Below, piece by piece: positions 36,181 through 46,839 of a DNA stretch of 64,000 nt. Source of the DNA: Agrobacterium tumefaciens (GTDB lineage Bacteria > Pseudomonadota > Alphaproteobacteria > Rhizobiales > Rhizobiaceae); the NCBI RefSeq assembly GCF_013337285.1, contig NZ_SUPW01000010.1:1-64000 (forward strand), in the 5' to 3' direction. The notes under the pieces were generated by a model. That model ran no database searches and was not told where the DNA came from. It saw only the letters and a program-made list of their open reading frames with translations. The number at the start of each line of letters is the position of its first letter. Positions within the stretch are counted from its first letter, which is position 1. The translations under genes and the position numbers were made by a program.

Positions 36181-37514
36181 AGGTGAAGGGCAAGTCCAAT
36201 CCGTCTTTGTGGTGGCAATTGAGCTGGCAGCTCAGCATTGTCGTCTCCGCCATGATCGCGGTCGTCATCGTCGGCCTCTGCATTTACGGGGTGATGCGGG
36301 TCTCTCCCAATATCGGGCTTTGGGAGGATCTGTCTTCGACACTCGACGGCTCGCTTTCGCTCGATCCGCAGAAAGGGCTCGTCATCACCGAGGGGCCGGC
36401 GCTCAAGGCCCTCAAGGCGGAGAATGAAGAACTCTGGTTCGTTGCCTCGACGCTGGATGGCCAGTCCGTGACCTATGGCGCTGTGCCGGCGGTCTATGCC
36501 GAGCTATCGCGTTACGCCCATCTGATGATGGACGCTGATATTCGCGGCGGCGCCGGCATATCCGAGGTCGCGCTGTCTGAAAGTCTCGATACGGCATCTG
36601 GCCCGCTGAGGGTCATGTTCGGCGGAACCTCCCATATCAGCGCGTCGTTTCTGACGCTTCTTCTCGGCACCTATCCGATCTATGTTCCGCTGCTGGCGGT
36701 TATCCTGCCTGCAGTGTTCTTTTCCGTGCCGCGCATCGTGCGCCAGGCGCTCGCCGGTCTCAGTTCCGTCGTCCGGAAAGCCCCGGAGATCGACCCGCGC
36801 CGGGCGGGCTCGAAGCTGCCCGTCGAGGACGTGCCACGGGAAGTCGTGCCGCTGATCGTATCCTTCAACAGCATCCTCGAACGGCTAGAGCAGCAGTTCC
36901 GGGCGCGGCAACGGTTTCTCATCGATGCGGCGCATGAGCTAAGGACACCGATCGCCATCATGCAGACCCGGATAGAGGGCCTGCCGGAAGGGCCGGACCG
37001 GCAGCGGCTGATGGAGGATGTCGCACGGCTCGGCGAAACCGCCGAGCAGCTTCTGGCCGTGGAGCGGAACGATCAGGTGCATGACCGTTGGGAGACGGTC
37101 GATCTCGTCGAAATCGCCCGTACGGTCGTTGCCGATCTTGCGCCGCTGGCGCTGTCTGTGGGTTACGATATTTCCTTCGACACGCAGATCGCGCGCTACG
37201 AGATGCAGGGCAACCCCTTCGCCCTGCCGCGCGCCGTCAGTAATATCGTGCGCAACGCCATCGACCATGGCGGAAACAGAGGGATGATCCATGTTTCGGT
37301 TCTCGCAAACGGTGAAATTGCGATTTCCGATGAAGGGCAGGGCATAGCGGAAGACCAGCAGGAGCGGATATTCGAGCCATTTTATCGCGTGACGCCGCGA
37401 AGCACGGGAGCAGGTCTGGGTCTCAGTCTCGTCAAGCAGATCGTCGCTGACCACAATGGACGTGTCCTTCTGGAAAGCTCCGCCTTCGGAAGCACATTCC
37501 GGCTCTGCTTCTGA
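36177..37514 (+). CDS. Sensor histidine kinase
   Basis: 445-aa membrane kinase. Two membrane helices (about 18-42 and 160-185) flank a periplasmic sensor of about 115 residues; a HAMP-like linker follows. The H-box holds His253 in DAAHELRTPIAIMQ, the N-box is NIVRNAIDHGG, and the G-boxes are DEGQGIAEDQQERIFEPF and GAGLGLSLVKQI. It should phosphorylate the upstream response regulator. The signal is unknown; the neighbouring pump points to an envelope-active compound. Confidence 0.95.
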   Translation: MKVKGKSNPSLWWQLSWQLSIVVSAMIAVVIVGLCIYGVMRVSPNIGLWEDLSSTLDGSLSLDPQKGLVITEGPALKALKAENEELWFVASTLDGQSVTYGAVPAVYAELSRYAHLMMDADIRGGAGISEVALSESLDTASGPLRVMFGGTSHISASFLTLLLGTYPIYVPLLAVILPAVFFSVPRIVRQALAGLSSVVRKAPEIDPRRAGSKLPVEDVPREVVPLIVSFNSILERLEQQFRARQRFLIDAAHELRTPIAIMQTRIEGLPEGPDRQRLMEDVARLGETAEQLLAVERNDQVHDRWETVDLVEIARTVVADLAPLALSVGYDISFDTQIARYEMQGNPFALPRAVSNIVRNAIDHGGNRGMIHVSVLANGEIAISDEGQGIAEDQQERIFEPFYRVTPRSTGAGLGLSLVKQIVADHNGRVLLESSAFGSTFRLCF

Positions 37515-37547
37515 GCGCCATTTGCAGCGCCTGCGGACCGCGATTGT

Positions 37548-37560
37548 AATGCTGCCGCAA
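37548..37560 (+). promoter_or_regulatory. Copy of the response-regulator candidate site before the lipoprotein gene
   Basis: AATGCTGCCGCAA matches AATACTGCCGCAA (35453-35465) at 12 of 13 positions and lies 56 bases before the lipoprotein start. It suggests the lipoprotein belongs to the same regulon. Confidence 0.45.
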
Positions 37561-37616
37561 TTTTAGCTGTCGTAGCGTGCGGGGCACAGGAAATCTTTCC
37601 AACCGGAGCACATGCA

Positions 37617-38495
37617 ATGAAACACCAGCGGAATCCGTTCGTCACGGCCAGCGGCAGCAGAGTTGTGCGCAGCCGCAGCGCCTCCTTCGCCGCTTTGCCC
37701 TTCGCTCTCATTATGTCAGGCTGCACCTCCGTGCCGCTGCAGGAAGGTGGCACGCTGACATCCTACGCACAGCTCAGCCCAGCCAAGGGAAAATTCACCA
37801 AGACCAGGACTTTCGTTGACGCCAAGGGGCTGGCTGCCGTCAAAACCGTCGCCATTGTGCCCACCACCTTTTCCTTCACCGCCTCTTCGCGTGTCCCGTC
37901 GGAAAAAGACCGCGTACTCGTCTCAAATGCGCTGGATCGAGCCATCTGCGTGGCGCTCAGCGATAAATACCGGATCGCCGCCCATGGCCAGCCAGCGGAT
38001 ATGACCGTCCGCACGGTCATCACCGATCTGGTTCCCACCAATAAGACCATGGCAGGGGTCTCCACGGCGGTTTCGCTCGGCAGCAGCTTTGTCCTGCCGG
38101 TCAGCGTGCCACGCCTGCCCGTCGGGCTCGGTGGTCTGGCTGTCGAGGCGGAAGCCGTCGATAACGTCGGTGTCCAGCGGGCGGCTGCCGTCTGGTCCAA
38201 GGGCGCCAATTCCATCACCGACAATCCCCGCGTTTCAGAAATAGGCGACGCTTATGGCCTCGCCGACGATTTCTCCAATTATTTTGCGCGCATTCTGGTG
38301 ACGGGCAAGGTCTCTGATGGGCTGAACCTTTCTATTCCTTCGGGGCACCGAATCCGGTCTGCCTTGGGCGGAAAACCGAAATACGCCGAATGCGACGCCT
38401 ATGGCCGCTCACGGGGTTTGCAGGGCATGGTGGCCGACAAATTCGGCGCACCGCCCGAATGGACTGACAAGCAGGCAAAGGCCGCTTCGCGATAG
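37617..38495 (+). CDS. Predicted lipoprotein of unknown function (DUF3313-like)
   Basis: 292 aa with a basic N terminus, a hydrophobic segment and a lipobox-like LIMSGC near residue 38, so it is probably a lipid-anchored envelope protein. The mature part has repeated beta-type stretches (VKTVAIVPTTFSFTASSRVP; MTVRTVITDLVPTNKTMAGV) reminiscent of DUF3313 lipoproteins, an uncertain match. The long leader before the lipobox may mean a later start. It lies about 100 bases after the kinase gene with a candidate regulator site between. Confidence 0.75.
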   Translation: MKHQRNPFVTASGSRVVRSRSASFAALPFALIMSGCTSVPLQEGGTLTSYAQLSPAKGKFTKTRTFVDAKGLAAVKTVAIVPTTFSFTASSRVPSEKDRVLVSNALDRAICVALSDKYRIAAHGQPADMTVRTVITDLVPTNKTMAGVSTAVSLGSSFVLPVSVPRLPVGLGGLAVEAEAVDNVGVQRAAAVWSKGANSITDNPRVSEIGDAYGLADDFSNYFARILVTGKVSDGLNLSIPSGHRIRSALGGKPKYAECDAYGRSRGLQGMVADKFGAPPEWTDKQAKAASR

Positions 38496-38546
38496 GATCA
38501 GCCAGCCTTACCGCAGCTTGGGCGCGCGGCGATCCGGCCGCCGCCT

Positions 38547-39455
38547 CTACGAAGACAGGCCAAGTTTCTCAATGCCGCATTCGCGGACGATCTCCGAAAT
38601 ATGGGCGAACTGCGCAGACAGCGGATTGCTCTTGCGCCACACCATGCCGATGGTCCGTGATGGGCGCGGTTCCGCCAGCCGGAAGACCGAGACCGTGGAC
38701 TGGCGTGTTTCCATATCGACCGCCATCTGCGGAATGAGCGTGACGCCGATGCCGGCGCCGACCATCTGCACAAGGGTGGAGAGCGAGCTGCCCTCCATCA
38801 AGACGCGCGGCGGCGCATTCGTCGTGCTGCAGAAGGAAAGCGCCTGATTGCGGAAACAATGGCCTTCTTCGAGCAGCAGCAGGCGCATTTCACCCAGCTT
38901 GTCGGCGCTCGGCACCGGCATGCCCGCATCCTCCATCGGCCGCACCAGAATGAACTCCTCTGAAAACAGGGGAACCTCTTCCAGCGAGGGTTCCGAGACG
39001 GGAAGGGCGACGAGCGCCATGTCCAGCTTCGCCTCCAGCAGGTCCTCGATGAGTTTCTGCGTCACCGCCTCGCGTGGGCGGGTCTCCAGTCCGGGATAAT
39101 GTCGGGTGAGCGTCTTGATGACCTGTGGTAAAAGATAAGGTGCGACGGTCGGGATGACGCCGATGCGCAGGCGGCCGCTGAGCGGGCCATGCCGCGCCCG
39201 TGCCAGATCCTGCAACTCATCCACGGAGCGAAGGATCGAACGGGTGCGTTCGGCGAATTCCTCACCAAGCGCCGTCAGCCGGATCTGGCGGCTGCCGCGT
39301 TCGACAAGCGGCGCGCCGATCAGCTCTTCCAGCTCGCGGATCTGCAGAGAAAGTGCTGGTTGGGAAATCGCACATGCCTCCGCCGCCCGGCCGAAATGGC
39401 CGATCTTGGCGAGCGCGTCGAAATAACGGAGATGTTTCATGGAGAGGCCAATCAT
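38547..39455 (-). CDS. oxyR: OxyR, LysR-type hydrogen peroxide sensor
   Basis: 302-aa LysR-type regulator. The helix-turn-helix lies in residues 6-65 (RYFDALAKIGHFGRAAEACA then ISQPALSLQIRELE). The effector domain has the redox pair C200 and C209 in EEGHCFRNQALSFC, with the same 9-residue spacing as Cys199/Cys208 of E. coli OxyR, so peroxide sensing by disulfide formation is expected. It is divergent from the catalase-peroxidase gene, the arrangement known from Agrobacterium oxyR-katA, and should activate it on oxidation. Confidence 0.95.
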   Translation of the reverse strand: MIGLSMKHLRYFDALAKIGHFGRAAEACAISQPALSLQIRELEELIGAPLVERGSRQIRLTALGEEFAERTRSILRSVDELQDLARARHGPLSGRLRIGVIPTVAPYLLPQVIKTLTRHYPGLETRPREAVTQKLIEDLLEAKLDMALVALPVSEPSLEEVPLFSEEFILVRPMEDAGMPVPSADKLGEMRLLLLEEGHCFRNQALSFCSTTNAPPRVLMEGSSLSTLVQMVGAGIGVTLIPQMAVDMETRQSTVSVFRLAEPRPSRTIGMVWRKSNPLSAQFAHISEIVRECGIEKLGLSS

Positions 39456-39640
39456 AAGCTCAGCATATCGCAGCCTTTAGAATATACAATTGGAAATTAT
39501 GGAACCCGGCTGTTAGTCATCTTCATGACAGAAAGAAGCTGTAGCTGTGAAAGATCACCAGCGTCGCTGCATGGTTTCCTGAAACCTGCCGCGGGCTGGC
39601 CCCAACAGGCTGCACATGTCGAATTGATTATTTCGTTTAA

Positions 39641-41836
<2,196 letters not shown>

Positions 41837-41864
41837 GCGGAAAGGTGACCACTCAATAAAACAA

Positions 41865-41895
41865 AACCTCCCCGAGCGATCGGGGAGGTTTTTTT
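41865..41895 (+). terminator. Rho-independent terminator after katG
   Basis: An 11-bp perfect stem (AACCTCCCCGA / TCGGGGAGGTT) around a GCGA loop with a following T-run, 28 bases after the katG stop. Confidence 0.95.
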
Positions 41896-41999
41896 GACTC
41901 TGCCAAAGCTATCCAGACGCTGCGTTGTCCTCGGGGTGAGCCAATGATGACGCATAAGAGGGGATGCGTGGCTGGCGGCGGTCGGGGTCAAAAAAACTG

Positions 42000-42176
42000 T
42001 CAGCGGCGGTCGAATGATGAAACCGGCCGGTCAGCGGCTGGTTTTTCGGCCTTCCCCAAGGGGGCCTTGCCGCCTTTTTCATTTTCGTGCGCATCCGGCC
42101 CGGCAACGATGACCCCGTGGCCCTGTTCTTCGCGCTTCTTGTCGGCGAAATCGCCCGCTTCCTTCTTGCGATCCAT
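42000..42176 (-). CDS. Small charged protein of unknown function
   Basis: 58 aa from ATG 42176 (MDRKKEAGDFADKKREEQGH), with GGGAG six bases upstream; an ATG two codons earlier has worse spacing. It is very rich in Lys, Glu, Asp and Arg with no hydrophobic segment, so probably soluble and disordered. Good ribosome-binding site and lack of a competing gene support it. Function unknown. The rest of the 41896-42410 region holds no other gene I can support. Confidence 0.5.
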   Translation of the reverse strand: MDRKKEAGDFADKKREEQGHGVIVAGPDAHENEKGGKAPLGKAEKPAADRPVSSFDRR

Positions 42177-42410
42177 GTTCATCTCCCGTGTTGAGGTCCT
42201 GTCATGGATTTAACGGGCAGTGCGGGCGGAGGTTCCAGAAGTGCCGCGCAAGAGAATGTTTCTCTTTATAACGATCTTTGCTATTAACATGAATTGATAA
42301 GTCATGTTATTGGCGTGGGGCGCGATGTCTGTTGCGGCGTTTGCCGTTTCCCGCGTCCCCAACCTCGGCTCGACAACCGGACGGTAACCGCATTGAGTTT
42401 CTGGCATTCC

Positions 42411-43286
42411 ATGACCTGGCACACGGAAGGGATCAGCGTTACCGCGCCGGTCAAATGGCGCCAGTTTGACGGGCTGGTCAGCGCGTTCTGGGAGGCCGAA
42501 AGCCAGATGGGGGCGAAGGGTTATTATCTGGCCGCCGATCCCCGCATCATGATTTTCTTCAACGATGTCTCGTCACGGATCCGGATTTCCAACCGCGATG
42601 GCGAGCTTTCGCAGCATTCGCGGCCAATGACGCGGGCGGTCTATGTGCCGGCCGGCGTGCCGATGTGGACGAGCAGCAACGCCACGCATCGCTTTTCGCA
42701 CCTCAACCTGCATATCCACAAAGACCGGCTTTTGCGCTTCCTGTCGCCGGCGGTCGGTGGTTCGGCAGCCATGACGGCGCTGCGCCGTCCGGTCGAGATA
42801 CAGGATATCGGCGCGGTGGAAACGCTGGCAGGCCTGCTTGTCGATGAACTGGCCGAGCCTTCGAAACATCCGCTTTATGCCGAAAGCCTGGTCGGCGGCA
42901 TCGTCGCTGGACTGCTGGATATTCCCGGTCCGACGCCCGAGCAGGCCAATGGCAGGCTGACGCAGGCACAGATGAACAGGCTGCTCGCCCGGGTCGAAAA
43001 GCGCGGTGACGACCGCATGACGGTTGCCGAAATGGCCGATATTGTCGGGCTTTCCGAAAGCTGGTTCGCCACCGTGTTTCGCCAGACCACGGGTAAAACG
43101 CCGCTGCAATGGCAGCTGGAGCGGCGGATCAATGCCGCCCAGAAACTTCTGCTGGAGGGCGATCTGACCGTGGCCGATATCGCCGCGCAGCTTGGTTTTT
43201 CGGATCAGGCCCATCTGACCAAGGCCTTTCGCCACTCGGTGGGCGATACGCCAGCCGCCTGGCGGCGCATGCACAGGCTGCTGTGA
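42411..43286 (+). CDS. AraC-family transcriptional regulator (siderophore locus 2)
   Basis: 291 aa from ATG 42411 (MTWHTEGISVTAPVKWRQF); the frame is open to a TTG at 42294 and the exact start is uncertain. The C-terminal double helix-turn-helix is clear: MTVAEMADIVGLSESWFATV with FRQTTGKTPLQWQLERRI, then LTVADIAAQLGFSDQAHLTK and AFRHSVGDTPAAWRR. The N-terminal ligand domain is of the PchR-like type often found beside siderophore receptors. It converges on the TonB receptor gene, and probably activates the receptor and ABC operon when the siderophore is present. Confidence 0.85.
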   Translation: MTWHTEGISVTAPVKWRQFDGLVSAFWEAESQMGAKGYYLAADPRIMIFFNDVSSRIRISNRDGELSQHSRPMTRAVYVPAGVPMWTSSNATHRFSHLNLHIHKDRLLRFLSPAVGGSAAMTALRRPVEIQDIGAVETLAGLLVDELAEPSKHPLYAESLVGGIVAGLLDIPGPTPEQANGRLTQAQMNRLLARVEKRGDDRMTVAEMADIVGLSESWFATVFRQTTGKTPLQWQLERRINAAQKLLLEGDLTVADIAAQLGFSDQAHLTKAFRHSVGDTPAAWRRMHRLL

Positions 43287-43344
43287 ACCGGCGCGCCTTG
43301 CCGTCTATGCGCAGCGGTTGGCGCAATTCCACAAGCCTCGCTCT

Positions 43345-43433
43345 ACGTCATCCTCGGGCTTGTCCTGAGGATCTGCTGCCTTCTGACTTGATGAGATGTG
43401 GTTAGATCCTCGGGACAAGCCCGAGGATGACGT
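43345..43433. repeat. Inverted palindromic intergenic repeat (about 30-bp arms)
   Basis: The left arm 43345-43374 begins ACGTCATCCTCGGGCTTGTC and the right arm 43404-43433 ends GACAAGCCCGAGGATGACGT. They are complementary except for one base near the inner edge, with a 29-base loop. From memory this type of sequence is common between genes in Agrobacterium and relatives. It lies between two convergent genes and may act as a transcription end or mRNA stabiliser. Confidence 0.8.
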
Positions 43434-43486
43434 TGAACATTAGAAGAATTGTGCAATACACTGAAAAATATTGCTAATCTCGATGT

Positions 43487-45607
43487 TTACCACGTCTTGC
43501 GCAGGGTAACGGAGAACGCCCGGCCGGGATTGTAGAAATCAGCGCCGAACCCGCCATAAGCAACATGTTTTTCGTTGAAGAGGTTGGAGACATTCACGTC
43601 CAGAGAGGCGGTTTCCTGGATTTTGTAGCTTACTGCCGCATCCACGGTGATGCTGCTGCCGGTAGAAACCTTGTTGGCGTTGTCGAAATAATAGGAGCCG
43701 GTGTAGCGGCCGCCGAGGCCGAAGGTCGTGTCGCCGAAGTGGTCGTTACCTTCAAGCGTGTAGTTGACCCATAGCGAGGCCTGATGTTCCGGCACGAATT
43801 GCGGCCGGTTGCCAACATTGCCGCCCGTGCCGTTTTCTGTGATTTCCGCGTTGAGATAGGAATAGGCCGCCGTCAGGCTGAGATTGTCGGTGACTTCCGC
43901 CTTGGCTTCCAGATCGAGACCACGCACGCGGACTTCGCCGATGGTGGTGGGTAGGCTGGTGATCGGGCTGGTGACGGTGATGTTATTTTTCTTCAGGTCA
44001 TAGATCGAGGCGGTAAACAGGGCGGGGAAAGCCTCCGGCCGGTATTTGATGCCAAGTTCGATCTGTTCGCCGCGCTCCGGTTCAACGGTGAGCCCCGATG
44101 CCGGCACCACCGATTCGGCATAGCTGATATAGGGCGCGATCTCATTGGTGACCTTGTAGGACACGCCGATACGCTTGGTCAGTTCGCTGATGTCGCCGCT
44201 CGCCGTCGTGCCGTTCAGCCGGTTGGTCTGGTCGGTGTCGATCCAGTCGTTGCGCAGGCCGGCGCTGACGATCAGCCTGTCGAAGAAGGTCAGGTCCTGT
44301 TGCAGGTAGATCGACTTGGTCTTCTGGTCCGTCAGCGAGTTGGAGAAGAGCGGCACCGAGGAGGGCGCGCCGGTATAGACGGGGTTCATCCAGTTGATGT
44401 CGGGCGCAGCGCCGAAGTAGTTTTTGCTGCCGGACGAGTAGTCGTTATAAAAAACGCCGACGAGGCTGCGGCTCTCGACGCTTTCCAGCGTCGTGTCGTA
44501 TTGCAGCCGGGTGTCGATCAGGAAATTTTCGGTCTCGGTATCGTTGCCGAAATAGGAGCGATTGGCGATGGTCGAACCGTTGGTCGGCGTGGACGAAATA
44601 TAGGCGTAGCCGAAATCGGTGTTGGTCTTGCTGTAGCGCGCATTGGAACTCAGTGTCAGGCCCGAGCCGAAATCGTGGTCGAACATCACGCTCAGCGAAT
44701 TGCGGTTTGTGCCGCGATAATTGTAGTCCGGTTCGCCGAAGAAACGGCTGCGGTCGAAATGCGAGCCAACCGGATGGCCGCCGCCACCGGGAACGCCGTC
44801 CTTGTTAAGGTGATCATAAACCACGGTCAGGCTGGTGACATCGGTCGGGCGCCATGTCAGGCCGCCCATGAAGAATTTCTCGTCATCGCGGGAATAATCA
44901 TATTCCGCATCGGCGTTGCGGAGCTTGCCGGTGAGACGATAGGACAGCGTGTCGTCGCTGGTGATGTTGTCGCCGAAGTCGAAGCCGGTTTCGGCGCGGC
45001 TATAGGAGCCGCCGGTGATATAGGCTTCGCCGAAGCGGGCGCGTTTCGGTACCTTGGTGGAATAATTCACCGAGCCGCCGGGATCCGAGACGCCAAAGGT
45101 GGTGGAGTTGCCACCCTTCAGCACTTCCACGCGCTCATAGGCATAGGTTTCCTCACGCGCCGCACCGAAAGGGCGGCCGAGCGTCAGGCCGTCGCGATAG
45201 GTATAGGCATCGAAGCCGCGAATCTTGAAATAGTCGAAACGATCGTCGGAGCCGTAGAAATCCGTGGTTACGCCGGCGGTATATTGCAGCGCCTCTTCCA
45301 CGGTCTGCACACCGCGCTGCTGCATTTCCCTGGCGGTGATGACGGAAACGGAGGCTGGCGTATCGAGAATGTCGGTCGCCATCTTGCTGCCGCTCGTCGT
45401 GCGGGTGGCGACGATGGACTTCTGGTCATTGTCGCCGCTGTCGATGGTGATCCGTTCCAGAACCGTGCTGCCGCTTGTATTGGCAGCCTCCTGCGCCAGC
45501 GACCGGCCGGGCAGGGTGGCGACAAGCGCCGTGCAGGCAAGTAGGGTGGCTTTCCCATAAAAATGTGGCGCGGTTTTACGGTTTTTGCCGTCGATTTCGA
45601 TTTTCAT
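43487..45607 (-). CDS. TonB-dependent siderophore receptor (locus 2)
   Basis: 706-aa outer-membrane receptor starting MKIEIDGKNRKTAPHFYGKA, followed by a signal-peptide core (LLACTALVATLPGRSLAQ). Plug-domain motifs include MATDILDTPASVSVITAREM, RGFDAYTYRDGLTLGRP and RVEVLKGGNSTTFGVSDPGG; the barrel ends in aromatic FSVTLRKTW. The frame extends upstream to 45670 without a better start. It is divergent from the siderophore ABC operon and convergent with the AraC gene. No N-terminal signalling extension for an ECF sigma factor is present. Confidence 0.93.
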   Translation of the reverse strand: MKIEIDGKNRKTAPHFYGKATLLACTALVATLPGRSLAQEAANTSGSTVLERITIDSGDNDQKSIVATRTTSGSKMATDILDTPASVSVITAREMQQRGVQTVEEALQYTAGVTTDFYGSDDRFDYFKIRGFDAYTYRDGLTLGRPFGAAREETYAYERVEVLKGGNSTTFGVSDPGGSVNYSTKVPKRARFGEAYITGGSYSRAETGFDFGDNITSDDTLSYRLTGKLRNADAEYDYSRDDEKFFMGGLTWRPTDVTSLTVVYDHLNKDGVPGGGGHPVGSHFDRSRFFGEPDYNYRGTNRNSLSVMFDHDFGSGLTLSSNARYSKTNTDFGYAYISSTPTNGSTIANRSYFGNDTETENFLIDTRLQYDTTLESVESRSLVGVFYNDYSSGSKNYFGAAPDINWMNPVYTGAPSSVPLFSNSLTDQKTKSIYLQQDLTFFDRLIVSAGLRNDWIDTDQTNRLNGTTASGDISELTKRIGVSYKVTNEIAPYISYAESVVPASGLTVEPERGEQIELGIKYRPEAFPALFTASIYDLKKNNITVTSPITSLPTTIGEVRVRGLDLEAKAEVTDNLSLTAAYSYLNAEITENGTGGNVGNRPQFVPEHQASLWVNYTLEGNDHFGDTTFGLGGRYTGSYYFDNANKVSTGSSITVDAAVSYKIQETASLDVNVSNLFNEKHVAYGGFGADFYNPGRAFSVTLRKTW

Positions 45608-45708
45608 TGCCAGATTCCAGAAGTTGATGCCCCGATCGCCGCTTGCACGGCCCACTCTCGAAGCGCCCAATAACTTGAGAAAGTTTGTCCGGTATTGTAA
45701 CTTTTTGC

Positions 45709-45724
45709 GGTTTTGTACAAAACC
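45709..45724. promoter_or_regulatory. Perfect 16-bp palindrome between receptor and ABC operon of locus 2
   Basis: GGTTTTGTACAAAACC is perfectly self-complementary. A related sequence CGGTATTGTAAC (45690-45701) lies 18 bases upstream of CGGTTTTGTACA (45708-45719), so the site could also be read as a direct repeat for the AraC-type regulator. Confidence 0.5.
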
Positions 45725-45792
45725 CCGGAAATTTCACCGCTGTTCGGGCGGCATCTCTTCCTTAGACTTGACGGGGGCATGTGAAGCTGAGA

Positions 45793-45812
45793 GTTCAAGT
45801 CCACTTTTGAAC
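45793..45812 (+). promoter_or_regulatory. Inverted repeat GTTCAA-N8-TTGAAC before the binding protein gene
   Basis: Two perfect 6-bp arms separated by 8 bases end 16 bases before the start codon. It could be an operator or a leader hairpin limiting translation. Confidence 0.35.
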
Positions 45813-45828
45813 CTTTGAGAGCTTCGTC

Positions 45829-46839
45829 ATGCTTCGTCCGTTCCGCTGCCTCGTGCCGGCCCTTGTGCTGTTTCTGTCGATAATCGCGCCAAATATGGCC
45901 TTGGCGGATGATGCGATGACCTATCCCATCGTCATCAAGCACGCCTTCGGTACGACGACGATTACGAAGAAGCCGCAACGGGTCGCCACCGTCGCCTGGG
46001 CAAACCATGAGGTGCCGCTGGCGCTTGGCATCGTGCCTGTCGGTTTCGCCGCCGCCAATTTTGGTGATGATGACGGCGATGGCCTGCTGCCCTGGGTGGC
46101 AAAGCGGCTCGCCGAACTCAAGGCGGACAAACCGGTTTTGTTTGACGAGGGCGATGGCATCGATTTCGAGGCCGTGGCGGCAACGCAGCCAGATGTCATT
46201 CTCGCGGCCTATTCCGGTCTTAGCCAGTCTGACTATGATACGCTGAGCCAGATCGCGCCCGTGGTGGCCTATCCCGTCTCTCCATGGGCGACGGACTGGC
46301 GCGACATGATCCGGCTGAACAGCGCCGGGCTTGGCATGGTTGCCGAGGGCGAGGCACTGATCAAACGCATCGAGGCAGAGATTGCCGAAGTGGTCGCCGG
46401 TCACCCGCAGCTGAAGGGCAAGTCGGCAATGTTCGTCACCCATCTCGACGCCACCAATCTCAGCGTCGTCAATTTTTATACCGCCAATGACAGCCGGGTG
46501 AAGTTCTTCGCCGATCTCGGGCTCGCCTCGCCGAAAAGCGTCGTGGAAGCAACGAAGCCGGGGCAGTTCGCCGCCGGTGTCAGCGCCGAGCGTGTCGATG
46601 CATTCGACGATGTCGATATTGTCGTGACCTATGGCAGCAAGCCGCTGTTCGATGCCATGCGCGCCGATCCGCTGCTTGCCCGCATGCCCGCCGTCTCCCG
46701 CGATGCCATCGTCATGCTCGGCCGCGATCCGCTCGGCACCGCGTCCAACCCAACGCCGCTGTCGATTTCCTGGGTTTTGAAGGACTACGCCGATCTTCTG
46801 GCGAAAGCGGCGGACAAATCCTCCGGGAAATCCCAATGA
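45829..46839 (+). CDS. Iron-siderophore ABC transporter, periplasmic binding protein (locus 2)
   Basis: 336-aa FecB/FhuD-class protein with a signal peptide (LVPALVLFLSIIAPNMALAD). Family segments include KKPQRVATVAWANHEVPLAL, QPDVILAAYSGLSQSDYDTL and DDVDIVVTYGSKPLFDAM. First gene of a four-gene operon with ATGA overlaps throughout. Here the binding protein leads the operon, unlike locus 1, so the two loci are not a recent duplication. Confidence 0.93.
   Translation: MLRPFRCLVPALVLFLSIIAPNMALADDAMTYPIVIKHAFGTTTITKKPQRVATVAWANHEVPLALGIVPVGFAAANFGDDDGDGLLPWVAKRLAELKADKPVLFDEGDGIDFEAVAATQPDVILAAYSGLSQSDYDTLSQIAPVVAYPVSPWATDWRDMIRLNSAGLGMVAEGEALIKRIEAEIAEVVAGHPQLKGKSAMFVTHLDATNLSVVNFYTANDSRVKFFADLGLASPKSVVEATKPGQFAAGVSAERVDAFDDVDIVVTYGSKPLFDAMRADPLLARMPAVSRDAIVMLGRDPLGTASNPTPLSISWVLKDYADLLAKAADKSSGKSQ

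Noticed and set aside
45608..45828. Possible iron box in siderophore locus 2
   Set aside because: Near matches such as TGA-N9-TCC occur, but no TGA-N9-TCA was found on reading the whole interval.
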